Source of the DNA: Neoceratodus forsteri
Taxonomy: Eukaryota > Chordata > Ceratodontiformes > Ceratodontidae
DNA: 64,000 nt
NCBI GenBank assembly: GCA_016271365.2
Contig: CM057449.1
Location: 1,564,962,501 to 1,565,026,500 of the forward strand
Reading direction: 5' to 3'
Every line of letters begins with the position of its first letter. Within the stretch, counting starts at the first letter, position 1. This document shows positions 43,739 through 53,970 of the stretch, in pieces. Both the position numbers and the translations under genes were made by a program. The notes beneath the pieces were generated by a model that did not search any database, had not been told where the DNA came from, and worked only from the letters and a program-made list of their open reading frames with translations.

Positions 43739-45885
43739 TCAAGTGGGAGAGTGCCTCAGAAAAGCACTAGCAAGCTGGCAAGAAGAAGGGGTTGAGGAAC
43801 AATGGGGGAAAAATCAGAACAGCCATCACAGAGGAAACAAGCCTTTGTGTGACACAAATAAATCAAAACGAAGGAAAAAAAACACTGTAGTTCTCAAAAG
43901 AGGTGGCGAGGAAGGTTAGGGAGAGAAAGATAGCATTCAGAAAGTATAAGGAAAGACACAAGGTTCAGGACAGAACTGTACCAGTAAAACAGAAGGAAGC
44001 GGGGAAGGCAGTCAGAATAGCAAAGGCCCAATCCGAGGAAAAGATAGCCAAATCAGCTAAGAAGTGGGGTAAAACCTTTTATAGGTAAATTAAGGCGTGA
44101 AGAAAGACCAAGGGATGGATAGTGAGGCTTACTAAAGGGGGAAGGGAGGTGAGCAGAAGGGTTACGGAACGAATACTTCTGCTCAATATTCACCAAAGAG
44201 GAGGGAGAGGTACCTAAACCAGTCAGTAGAAGTACTCCGGATAGGGGGGTCGATACGAGCCCATTCAAAGAAGAAAGGGTCCTGAAAGAACTCCTAAAAC
44301 TGCAGGTGGACAAGGCAGTGGGGCCTGATGGAATTCACCCCAGAATTCTAAAATAACTAAGGGGAGAACTAGTGACTCCACGGACTGTCCTTTTTAACAT
44401 ATCATGGGAGGATGGTGTGGTACCTGAGGACTGGAGGAGGGCAGATGTGATTCCCCTTCACAAAAGTGGGAGCAAATTAGAGGCAGGAAACTATAGACCT
44501 GTTAGTTTGACCTCAGTGGTAGGGAAAATGATGGAATACTTCTGAAAGAAAGAATTTTTGAGTCCCTAGAGGCCAGCGGGGCACAGGACCCAAGGCAGCA
44601 TGGATTCACATTGGGACGGTCATGTCAGACAGATCACACAGATTTCTTTGACTGGGTGACCAAAGTAGTAGACCAGGGAGGGGCTGTGGACATGGCCTAC
44701 CTTGACTTTAGCAAGTCATTTGACACAGTCCTACACAAAAGATTAATAAACAAGTTAGCCAGCCTGAGAGTGGGTCCCAGGGTGGTAGCCTGGGTAAAAA
44801 ATTGGCTGGCCAACAGGACACAGAGGGTAATGATAAACTGAGTCCACTCCGAAGAAATGGGGGTTACTAGTGGTGTACTGCATGGTTCAGTACTGGGATT
44901 GGTCCTCTTTAATGTCTTTGTAAGTGACATTGCGGAGGGACTAGAAGGAAAAGTATGCCTCTTTGCAGACGACACTAAGATCTGCAACAGGGTTGATACA
45001 CAAGGTGGTGTAAAGGATGAGAGGGACTTGGCTAGGTTGGAGGAATGGTCAAAAGTATGGCAGCTTAGATTCAGTGCAAAGAAGTACATAGTAATGCACC
45101 TGGGAAACAAAAACCTGGGGAAAGAGTACATGGGTTGGGGGGTACTAACCAAAAAAAAAAAAATGGAAAGGGCCCTGTGGGTAGTCGTAGCAGATCGTAC
45201 CTAAAGGTAGGCAAGCAATGTGAGCAGTAAGGAGGACTGGGGATACTGGGATGTATAGGGAGAGGCATCACCAGTAGAAAACAGGAGGTTGTTCTCCCTC
45301 AGTACAGACAGTTAGTGAGACCCCATCTGGAGTACTGCGTGCAGTTCTGGAGACCCCATCTCTGCAAGGACATAGACAGGATGGAGGCAGTCCAGAGAAG
45401 GGCAACTAAAATAGTGCAGGGTCTGCACCAGAAGCCATACAAAGAAAGACTAAAGGAGCTTAATATGTATACCCTCAAGGAAAGGGGGGGGGGGCATGAT
45501 AGAAACGTTCAAGTACCTCAAGGGAATCTACAAAGTCCAAGAGGGTATCACATTTCAGAAAAAGAGATATGCAAGAACAAGGGGACACAGTTTGAAGCTA
45601 GAGGGGGGATGGCCCAAGGACAATGTGAGGACGAATTTTTTTTTTCTTTTCACTGAGAGGGTGGTGAATGTATGGAATGGCCTTCCTGAGGAGAACGTGG
45701 GGCAAAAACAGTGGGGGATTTCAAGAATGCATGAGAAAGACATAAGGCAATTCTGATGGGGTGTTAAGAGGAAGTAGGCGGTTGGTTAACTAGGATCTGC
45801 AGCTTATCCAGTAGGTAGGGAAATGGGCAGACTGGGTGGGCCAAGCGGTCCTTATCTGCCGTAAGTCTATGTTTCTATGTCTGTG
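43739..45885 (+). mobile_element. CR1-type LINE (CR1-D), 5'-truncated
   Basis: It closely resembles CR1-E from its position 58,130 onward. It covers the linker (VRERKIAFRKYKE), RT, C-terminal part and the 3' end 'gggtgggccaagcggtcctt' with 'tctatgtttctatg' at about 45,868-45,882. A G-run at 45,486-45,494 and A-runs at 45,152 and 45,638 lie at frame breaks. It is truncated before the RT, like most CR1 copies. Confidence 0.9.
44260..45660 (+). pseudogene. CR1-D reverse transcriptase
   Basis: Segments read KAVGPDGIHPRIL (44,312, ending in a stop), VPEDWRRADVIPLHKSGS, NYRPVSLTSVVGKMM, FFDWVTKVVDQGGAVDMA and YLDFSKSFDTVLHKR (44,643-44,745), then VLHGSVLGLVLFNVFVSD and the catalytic CLFADDTKICNRVD (44,957-45,000) with FADD intact. 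The C-terminal part follows with [31 protein letters not shown] and WNGLPEE. Stops occur at about 44,355 and 44,840, and frame changes near 44,540, 45,150, 45,310 and 45,490. Confidence 0.88.
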
Positions 45886-45889
45886 TAAC

Positions 45890-46160
45890 TCTATCCCAGC
45901 CATACTTGAAACCATTTATGTTTTTTGTGCCCACTGCATCAGCCGGTAGGCTATTCCATGGCTCAGCCACTTCTATGTAAAGGAAAACTTTCTCATGTCC
46001 CTCCTTAATCGCCACCTTGTCCACTTGCTCGCATCCCTGTTTTTTGACACACCACTCTGACTGAATAGTCCCTTACAGTTTACCTTATTCATGCCACTCA
46101 GGAACTTGAAGATCTGCTTCTGTGTAAAATGTACCCCCCACACACACACACACGCACACA
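45890..46160 (-). mobile_element. CR1/L3-like C-terminal fragment, minus strand
   Basis: On the minus strand the reading includes QKQIFKFLSGMNKV, LRRDMRKFSFT, a stop, then EVAEPWNSLPADAVGTK and GFKYGWD. This is the C-terminal end of a CR1/L3-type ORF2 ('AEPWNSLP' matches the usual 'V-x-x-WNSLP' motif). An AC-repeat lies at 46,139-46,160. It abuts CR1-D end to end in the opposite orientation. Confidence 0.7.
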
Positions 46161-46954
46161 TTTATATGTAGAAAGAGATAGTGTGCAGGAAGTGTGGTCT
46201 GGGTTCCTCCTACCTCCCCAGCCGCATATGCCCCCACCCTTGAAAGAGCCCTTTATTCCAAGGGCCCAAGGCTTCTGAGCATACCCTGCTTATTGTTAAA
46301 TTTTCAGGGAACATTGTGGGCATTCTCTGCAGGAGTCCAGGTCCACTATATATTGGAAGCATTACAACAGAGAGACACTTGAAGGTGGATGTCAGAAAGT
46401 GACTCTTTGATCTTGCCTGCCCTTCACTCATCACTGAATCAGCTTAGATTAATTTGTTCATTTGTATTGCTTTGGGGTTTTATGTGGTTTGTTTTATACT
46501 TTATCATTTATGTATTTTATTACTATACCCATGGAGGTACAAAAAACAAAACATTTGCTATATGATGCCCAACTCACAAGATGTCATGCTGTCTTGTGAA
46601 CTGGATATGTCCAAATGATATCTTGCCATGCTGAGTATATCACAGCACTTACTGAACCAGAGTGCAACTTTTATAGTGCTGATGATTTCACAATAGTAAT
46701 GTGCAGTTCTGAAGTCAGCTGTTAAAATCAAATAGAAACAGTTAAATCTTTATTCAAACAACATATTTTTAAGGTATAACTAGTAAACTGTTTTATAAAT
46801 TGGCTGTGCAATGGTCTAACTCAAAATACGCAGGAAATCATTACTTCTGAATGGACAGGACTTTATGTGGCTCTGCCACTCGTGATTTATAATGCTGCCC
46901 CAGATTGCAAATGAAGATAATATTGCATATTTTGATTCGGCCTATTACATGTTA
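46161..46954. other. No feature recognised
   Basis: AT-rich sequence with no coding block or repeat end seen. Confidence 0.5.
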
Positions 46955-47020
46955 CTGTTTATTTTTGATGTAACGTGCTTTGAATGAAAGAAAGGCATTA
47001 TATCACAACTAATATCCTAT
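46955..47020 (+). repeat. L2/SINE-type 3' tail remnant
   Basis: 'taacgtgctttgaatgaaag' followed by 'aaaggcattatatcac' parallels the 3' end of L2 and related SINEs ('aaagcgctttgag' ... 'aaaggcgctatataaat'). It is short and diverged. Confidence 0.5.
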
Positions 47021-47394
47021 CCTACAATGCCAGACTTGGTAACAACATATACAGCTGTCAATAGTCATGAAACAGTCGCTACAGATATTTCATAAGATAT
47101 TGAATGTTGCAGCTGCCTGGCTAGCAGGAGACCAGCACAGCTGGACCCATTGACTATCTTTCTGTACTGCTTCATGTTGTCAGTGGGGAAAGTAGTTAAG
47201 ACATACGGATAATGTGCTTTCCCAGTGGTGTAGTTGGTACAGCCCAAAAGCTGCGAGTTCAGCATAGAACCCTGGTAACATGGAACATTCCATCCACAAT
47301 AGCTACCTCGGTTAATGCTGTACCAAGACATGGGTTTAGGCAGCATGGATTGAGCCCTCTACAGGGTATGAAATTTCTGTTCCTGGTTTGTTTA
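47021..47394. other. No clear feature
   Basis: A weak tRNA-like string at 47,216-47,275 ('gtggtgtagttggtacagc', 'gcgagttcagc') could be a SINE head, but the rest gives no support. Upstream limits of L2-D are not visible. Confidence 0.35.
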
Positions 47395-47409
47395 TTTTAT
47401 CGAAGGAAT

Positions 47410-47960
47410 GTGTAACTCTTTGTATAACTGAACTTGGCTACATGCCAACATACCTGACAACCTGTGTGATATTCCTGACTATAGTTTTATAAGATGCAAC
47501 AGAGTCTCCCCCAGAAGAGGAGGGGGCACTATGATCTCTTTCAAGGATCGCCGTAACGTATCCTCCCCCACTGGCGTCCATTACCTGTGCCACATTACCC
47601 ATGCCCTCGGTGATGCAAAAACACTTCACGTTTTCTGCACCTATCTGCCTCTTGACATGAGCTCTAGAGCACTCCCACAGCTTCTAGATGCCATTGATAC
47701 ACTAGTCCATGGCAGTGAATTCCTCATGCTTGGCAACTTTAACATAGATTGGTTAAAAAACAACCTACCAGATGCTCAAAAAATGGGCAATGCAGCACAC
47801 TGTTAGATTGGATACTGGTCCCCTGCACTAATAGCACTCCCATGCTCGAGAGTTCTATCTGACTTTGTGAGTGACCACTCCCCAGTATACTGCTGCTGGA
47901 GAGCTAAGACCCATAAGCGCCCCCCCCCACTCCATTTCTGTGACCAATCCCATCTTAACC
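47410..47960 (+). pseudogene. L2-D endonuclease
   Basis: The reading begins CITEL (family CITETWL), with a frame change and then DIPDYSFIRCNRV and GGG, the HYLCHITHALG stretch, FCTYLPLDM (usual VYRPP) and FLMLGNFNIDWL at about 47,725-47,760, where GDFN is changed to GNFN. The SDHSPVYC block at 47,870-47,893 is conserved. Stops and frame changes are at about 47,510, 47,805 and 47,865. The Asp-to-Asn change in GNFN would by itself be expected to cripple the nuclease. Confidence 0.8.
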
Positions 47961-48342
47961 GTGTGCACTTCAAATCTGACTTGGCCCTTACTGACTGGTC
48001 CTTCCTCTGGCATACAGATGATGTCAGCCAAGCGGTCTGTTTTTTTCAACTCCACCTTTAAACCTATCCAGAACAAATATGCACCAGACACCACAGAAAG
48101 AGTTCGAGTCACATTTAACAAATGGGTAGAGCACTTATTACTTGCAGTTATAAAAGAGACAAAAAATGGGCTCCTCCATGGCTACCAACTCCCAAGATGA
48201 CTGGATAATGTGTAGGAACCTTAGGAACAAATGTAAAAGGCCATTAGACAGAAAAAGAACCAGTACTAAAAGGATCTGATCAATAACAGCAGCAGTAATC
48301 CCCTGCAGTTCTGTAACCCCATTAAAAAAAAAAAAAATATCC

Positions 48343-49979
48343 ATGGGAATGACTGTAGCCCCTACTCTTCCTGACATTGAAATCGGTGGTCCAGTCACTA
48401 TCTCTAATCCATTCAATGACTTCTTCAGGGACTTATCCGCATACTCCTCAGCCCCCACGACTACTCAGTCACACCCCCAGAACAAATCCCAGACAACACC
48501 CCCTTTTTATTTCAAGAGGGTAAAGCTCGAGATCTCCAAACTGCTCAGAAATATCCCCGAGTCCAAGTTTGTGGGTGCGGACGGCATAGAGCCAGTACTG
48601 TTAAAATTACTCGCTAGAGTTGTCCTTTCCTTTAGCTAGAATCATGAATTTATCACTTTCCACAGATACTGTGCCCACAATCTGGAAAATGTCAACCATT
48701 GTCCCAGTAGCCAAAAAAGGAAACAGTAAACTTTTAAACCACAGAGCCATAGCTGTCCTACCTCCCTTAATAAGATCCTCGAAAAAATTGTATCAGTGCA
48801 ACTCACCAACTGTCTCATGACCTACAATCTCCTTTCCCCAATCCAACACGGCTTTCGTCAACATCATAGCACCACTACCGCCCTGCTATCCTTGACTAAT
48901 AGTATCGCTTGTGCACTAGACAAGGGAGAGCTCACAGGTGCTGTATTTATTGACTTAACAAAAACTTTCAACATGGTTGGACACTCTCTCCTCTGTGACA
49001 AACTTGGTGCACTTGGAATCGCTGACTTCACATTAACCAGGTCTCACCTGCAAGCAGACAGCAAATGGTATGATTTGGCCCCTCCCTATCCAGCCCTGGC
49101 CCTATTAACACTGATGTCCCTTGGGGCTCTATATTACAATATTAGGCTCTGTTTTTCTCTCTTCATGTCGACACAATCCAGCAGTGCCTCACCAACCGCA
49201 CACCCCTCATGTATGCAGACAACCTAGTCTTTACAAGAGCTCCACTAATATTACTGACCTCAGTGGGAAATAAACAGTGGTCTTGAGCGTTTTGTTTTTT
49301 GTTTTAAAAGGCTCCTCCAAAATAAACTCCTCATGAACTCAACCAAATCTTGGGCCATGCTGTTTGGTATCCTGTCTCGCCTAAAAAGCCACTATGAAAG
49401 GCACCCCCCCCTTGACACTGCACAATCTTTCAGATACTTGGGCATCATTCTGGACTCTCTTTCTAGAATTTTCCCTTCACTTGACCAACACCTGCAGAGA
49501 TGTCGACCTAAGATTAGGACTAGCTTAACAGACTAGTCGCAGTCTCACCCCCTGTGCTAGTGTCAGTGGCCAGGAGCATACTACTCCCTAAGTTAACATA
49601 CAGACTTCCTGTCATCTCCTGCACCTCCAGTCACAACCTCCACAAATGGGACGTGGCCTATAACATCTGTAGATTTGCGCTATCCAGTAGTTGACTGGTG
49701 GGCTGTGCTCTATTTTCAAAGCTAGGTTGGTTGCCCCCTGCTGGTCTGAGGGATCACTCCCTTGGGAACACCATCCACAGTATCCTAAACAATGACACCC
49801 CAGAGTCCCTCTTCTCCTCTCTAGTGTCCTACGAAACCGCCAACCCACTTAGGTCCTCAGACCTGGAGCTACTTTCTACACCAAGGGTTAAAGCCAAACT
49901 GGGATCTATAGATTTTGCAACAACTGCCCCTAAACTTTGGAACAAGGTCTCTCACCTCGTCCCTCCCTTCATCAGATAA
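48343..49979 (+). pseudogene. L2-D reverse transcriptase and C-terminal domain
   Basis: 48,343-48,639 has GADGIEPVLLKLLARV. 48,620-48,820 has TVPTIWKMSTIVPVAKKGN and the NHRAIAVLPPLIR block. 48,796-49,227 has PIQHGFRQHHSTTTALL and TGAVFIDLTKTFNMVGHS (usual KAFDTVDH). The catalytic box near 49,212 reads MYADNLVFT, so YADD is now YADN. 49,333-49,536 has FRYLGIILD. 49,698-49,979 is the C-terminal domain with DFATTAPKLWNKVSHLVP. Several frame changes separate these. Confidence 0.82.
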
Positions 49980-50035
49980 TGCACTACAGCCATAACCTTT
50001 CGTAAATGACTGAAAAATGTCCTTCTACAAACATA

Positions 50036-50200
50036 TGCCTGCTCTTGGGGTGGTGGTGCCTAACTCTCACCCCATTCTCCTACACTGCACCACCATAGCT
50101 TCTTTACACATGAATGGGATGAGAGTTAGGCCGATGACCCCAGCGCACACCCCGATGCCTGTTGGTGTGGTGGTGGTGGGGTGGTAGGGGTGTTTAACCC
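50036..50200. mobile_element. Foldback repeat, copy 2
   Basis: 'ctcaccccattctcctacac' (50,067) and 'gaatgggatgagagttaggc' (50,113) form the inner arms, with 'cttggggtggtggtgc' on the left and 'gatgaccccagcgcacac' on the right. The same order of words occurs in copy 1 at 41,555-41,660 (accccattctcctatactgc, gaatgaggtaagcataaggc, gaccccaaggcacac). It sits at the 3' end of L2-D. Confidence 0.7.
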
Positions 50201-50277
50201 TAATGTGGAATTTCCACACTTTTGTCAGTGTGGAAACAACCCTAACTAATGCATTAACGAAGTTTTTGCAAAGAATG

Positions 50278-50278
50278 A

Positions 50279-50340
<62 letters not shown>

Positions 50341-50361
50341 GTATATGTATATATGTGTGTG

Positions 50362-50393
<32 letters not shown>

Positions 50394-50400
50394 TATATAG
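50278..50400. repeat. TA/TG microsatellite
   Basis: Alternating ATAT and GTGT runs, including about 17 TG units at 50,290-50,324, then TA and further TG and AC runs. Open frames here are artefacts of the repeat. Confidence 0.95.
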
Positions 50401-50954
50401 TGCATATATTTTAAATGGTGTAATCTAAATAATATCTTTCATTAAAATCGATTCTGTCTTTGCTTTATCTGTTTCAGTACCCCTAACACTGGCGCGCACA
50501 CACGTCTTATTACCACAACCTCCCCACCCTTGTCCTCCTTTGCCACAACTACTAAAACCCTCTTCCCACCTATGTTGGTGCCTAACCACCCTCCTCACCC
50601 ATCTGTCCCCTTTGCCAGAATAGGGTACCTGCCAAAAACCCCACCCATCTCGGCCTCCCCTTTGCCACAAACAAAAGGTCCAGGGTTTGTTTCAGATTTT
50701 TGTCTGTGGGACACTGACCCATTGGGTATAAAAAGTAAGGGTCAAATGGAAAAAAATAATGGGTCATATTGTTCAGCCGAGCCCAGATTCATAAAACAGC
50801 AGTTTAAAACCTCTATAACAGTGAGCAGGTTGTCCCCAAGGTAGAAGAGAAGGTGGGTCAAAATTTAAAAATTGTGTGCCAGTTGTCCTAGTCACCCACC
50901 CAAAAATGAACTCTGAAGGGCTGAGTCACCCGCCAGAACCCTCCCCCACCATAT
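50401..50954. other. No gene; C-rich degenerate repeats
   Basis: Strings such as 'cctcctttgccacaac', 'ccctttgccagaatagg' and 'cccctttgccacaaac' recur at about 50,536, 50,608 and 50,664, suggesting a diverged minisatellite. Nothing else was recognised. Confidence 0.5.
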
Positions 50955-51240
50955 ATCTCAACCTTTAGGCACTGAAATGAGGGACATGGACACTCAAAAT
51001 GAGGGACAGTGACCATCACAGAGGAACACACAAACATGCAGGTACAAAATAACACTATGGAATCCACTGTGTTTGGCTTAGTTCTAGTTTATTTGGAATA
51101 TTATGAATTGTTGCTTTTAAATGCTGAACTTGCAGCAGGTGTGGGCTGCATCTTTTCTATGAGAGAGAGATCAGTTTTGAGGGGTAAAATGAGGGACACC
51201 TCCATAATCGGGTATCCAGTGTGTCCACTGTGTGGGTAAG
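50955..51240. repeat. Possible old nonautonomous DNA transposon
   Basis: 'aaatgagggacatgg', 'aaaatgagggacagtgacc' and 'aaaatgagggacacctccat' recur in one orientation near both ends of this stretch. The wording is familiar from old vertebrate interspersed repeats, but the ends could not be set. Confidence 0.35.
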
Positions 51241-51599
51241 GTCATGGAGGGTGGGCCGATGTCCTAGTTGGGCCGAGACCTACTCCCAGACACTCTGGAA
51301 GGTCATCTTGTTGGTTTTGGTAGATGCAGTAACTACCTTTGAGAGCATAGTCAACATATCTGTTGAAGGTTGCAACCCCACAAGAATCTGCAATACAGCT
51401 CACCAGTCCCACAGCCCTTCAGAAGTGGCAAAGCAGTAGATCCAGTCCATATGTTATAGTCCACATGTATGTAAAGGGGAGGGGCTTCCTCCAGTATCCA
51501 TGAAGAGGGTTGTACATAAGTTTTTGTATGCAGTATCAAAACATTAAGCCCCTCAGCAGGCCTAGTCCCTTGAAGATAATTTTATGCTAACTAGCTAGC
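51241..51599. other. No feature recognised
   Basis: No coding block, repeat end or RNA gene was seen. Confidence 0.45.
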
Positions 51600-53000
51600 T
51601 GCACCAGCGCTACACGCTGCCTGTGTCTTATTGGTCTCATAATTAACGCAATTATATTAGCCACTCTGCGGCACTTGCTGTCTTTCCTAGTCCCCGATCA
51701 CTGCCCCCGTCCCTAAACTTGCCGCCACTCACCATAAGCTGCTCTGCAGCACTTGCTCTCTATTCCTACCCTCCGTGATATCTCCCCTTCCCCCCAAAAC
51801 CCCAAATGCTGGCATTATCACTATACATTAGCCACTTTGGCACTTGTTCTGTCTTCTTCTCTCTGGTCTTTCTCCCCTCCCACCCCCCAACCTGCCGTCA
51901 TTCACCTTAGCTGCTTACTTTATCCCTCTCCAATTTCTGCCCCCAGCATGCTGGCATCCATCTCTAGAAGTTAGCTGCTCTTCAGCACTTGCCCTCCCCT
52001 GCCCTGACCTCTGGCTCCCTAATATGTCGCTGTTTGCTTTCATTTCCATTAGCCACCCAGTGGCACAGCCTTTCTATCCATCCCCCGAAACATGCTAGCA
52101 TCATCCCTACACATTAGTTGCCCTTCACCATGTGCTGTCCCTTCCCTGATCTTTGCCCCTTCCCGACAATATGCTGCCATTTATCATCATTCCCATTAGA
52201 CGTTCTGTGGTGCTTGGTCTATATACCTCCCTTCCCCAGCCTCGGGGCAACATGCCTGTATTCTCTCTATATGCATTAGCCGCTCTGTGGCATTTGCTCT
52301 CTCTCCTCCCTGATCTCTGCCCCCTTACTTAGACATGCCGCCATTCACAATCATTCACATCAGCCAATCTGTGGCACATGGTCTCTATCCTTCCCCAAAT
52401 TATGCCCCCCAGGCTGCCATTACACGTATACGTTTGCCTGTTACTTTCTGTTGCTTGCAACTGTTTATAACACATTTCTACTGTTTGCATTTTTTCCCGT
52501 ACCCTTCCCAATACAGCACTGCCACATCTCCTTTCATTTCTAGCTGCTCTTTGGTACTTGCAGTCCCTCCTCGCCAGTCTCTACCCTCAAAACGTACCTG
52601 AGTTCTTTGTATACATTAACCACTGTGTGGCAGTTCCTCTCTCCCCATCTCCAGTGTCTGGCACTTGCTCTCCTGCCCCTTCCCCCCAAATCTGCCACCA
52701 TTCGGTGTAATTCACATTAGCCATTCTGCAACACTTGCTCTTTATCACTCCCTTCCCCAAACTTTGCCCTCCCAAGCTGCCATTGTCTGTATGCATTACT
52801 TGTTATTTTGTACTGCTTGCTACTGTTTGTAATGTTTTAACACATTTATACTGTTTGCATTCTTTTCCTGTACCCTTCTCAGTATACAGTTGTGACATTC
52901 TTGCAGTGTTTAGGTACACCTCTGCTCATTTCTGTATACATTTCACATCTTGCCCCAGTTAATTTGTTCTCATTTGGCACATTTCCATTTCAAACGGTCT
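51600..53000. repeat. Minisatellite, about 75-bp unit with two alternating subtypes, block 1
   Basis: Each unit has 'cattagccnctctgtggcac', then 'ttgctctct' and a C-rich stretch such as 'ccctgatctctgcccccttc'. One subtype ends 'catgctggcatcatctctac' and the other 'ctgccgccattcacaatcat' (words approximate, copies differ). 'cacttg' words fall at 51,672, 51,749, 51,841 and 51,986, giving steps of about 70-90 bp. About 16-18 diverged units are present. The right end fades into T-rich sequence. Confidence 0.8.
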
Positions 53001-53435
53001 TCACTTATTCTATTTAGCTGTTCGTTTTCTGTTTATGAAACAGTGTGCGAACCCTACACTTTTTTATTCTACTGTGAAAGCTAAACTTATCTTACTCATC
53101 ATGTCTGCAACCCAATCCCTTCTACTCGTGCATGTATTTGTTTTTATTTCTGTCCACCACATCTTTCAACTAATCCCACCATCTTCTCATTACCCTTTGT
53201 CATCATCTTCCCTAATGCTTCTTTGTAACAGTTTATTTTGAACTTTCAGATAAGTGGTCAGAACAAATTTGCAACACACCAGTCTGTAGTTTTCATAAAC
53301 TTTGGATTATTTCAGTGAATCAGTCCCAGTGCAATTTATTCCATTTTTACCATGTTTATTGAACATAATTGCCATCGAGCCACCATCATTTCTACATTGC
53401 TTCTCATAATTTACATGTCCTGTATGTAAGCTCTT
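53001..53435. other. No feature recognised
   Basis: T-rich sequence that may be decayed minisatellite in its first part. No gene seen. Confidence 0.45.
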
Positions 53436-53643
53436 TTGTAACGTGGCATAAATATAAGACTAAAATAATTGTCTAAGTAAGCATTAAACCACGACAGAGC
53501 ATGGTTCTACTGTGGCATTAATCCATGGTTGGGCCGGTTGGCGCACAAGGCCGAAGGCTGAGTGCGTCCAACCTGCCAACCATGGATTAATGCCACAGGT
53601 AGAACTATGCTCTGGAGTGGTTTAATGCGCTTGTAACATGGCA
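53436..53643. mobile_element. Near-perfect hairpin element (148 bp) with flanking direct repeats
   Basis: The left arm 53,481-53,532 and right arm 53,576-53,628 are almost exact reverse complements ('gcattaaacc' to 'aatccatggttgg', and 'ccaaccatggatt' to 'ggtttaatgc'). The loop itself contains paired ggttggcgcac / gtgcgtccaacc. The direct repeats TTGTAACGTGGCA (53,436-53,448) and TTGTAACATGGCA (53,631-53,643) flank it with one mismatch. This fits a small foldback or MITE. Confidence 0.75.
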
Positions 53644-53970
53644 GTGATTGCATGACTAATATTCACTATATCAATGAGAACAGACAGATTTAGGTTTGGA
53701 ATGCTTTATGCTGAACTGTTAAATATGGTGAATACACAGTACAAAACAAGTGGAACACACCTCTTAAGTGCACAGGTTTACTAATGCTACTTTGGCATAC
53801 CTCTCGTGGAATAGTCAGTAATGGCTTTATCTGTTACATGGCCACTGAAGTGCATTATTCTGCTTTCTAACTGTCTTGTGCACCACCACATACATTCTCT
53901 CTCAGCTCTTCATTATACAAACGCTATTGGCGTTCTCACAAATCACATTTTCACATTGTTTGTTTTTATT
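53644..53970. other. No feature recognised
   Basis: No coding block or repeat end was seen before the L2-C 3' end. Confidence 0.45.

Larger units (their letters stand above)
47395..50035 (+). mobile_element. L2-type LINE, plus strand (copy L2-D)
   Basis: It carries the endonuclease (47,410-47,960), linker (48,060-48,480), RT (48,500-49,540) and C-terminal domain (49,600-49,980), followed by a short 3' end cut or joined by the foldback copy at about 50,040. Wording is close to L2-B (both have TGAVFIDLTK), but it is more decayed. Confidence 0.85.

Noticed and set aside
47216..47275. tRNA-like string
   Set aside because: A weak A-box and B-box resemblance without a foldable cloverleaf; not called as a tRNA gene.
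50203..50400. Open frames rich in Cys, Val and Ile or Tyr and Thr
   Set aside because: Translation of a TA/TG microsatellite.
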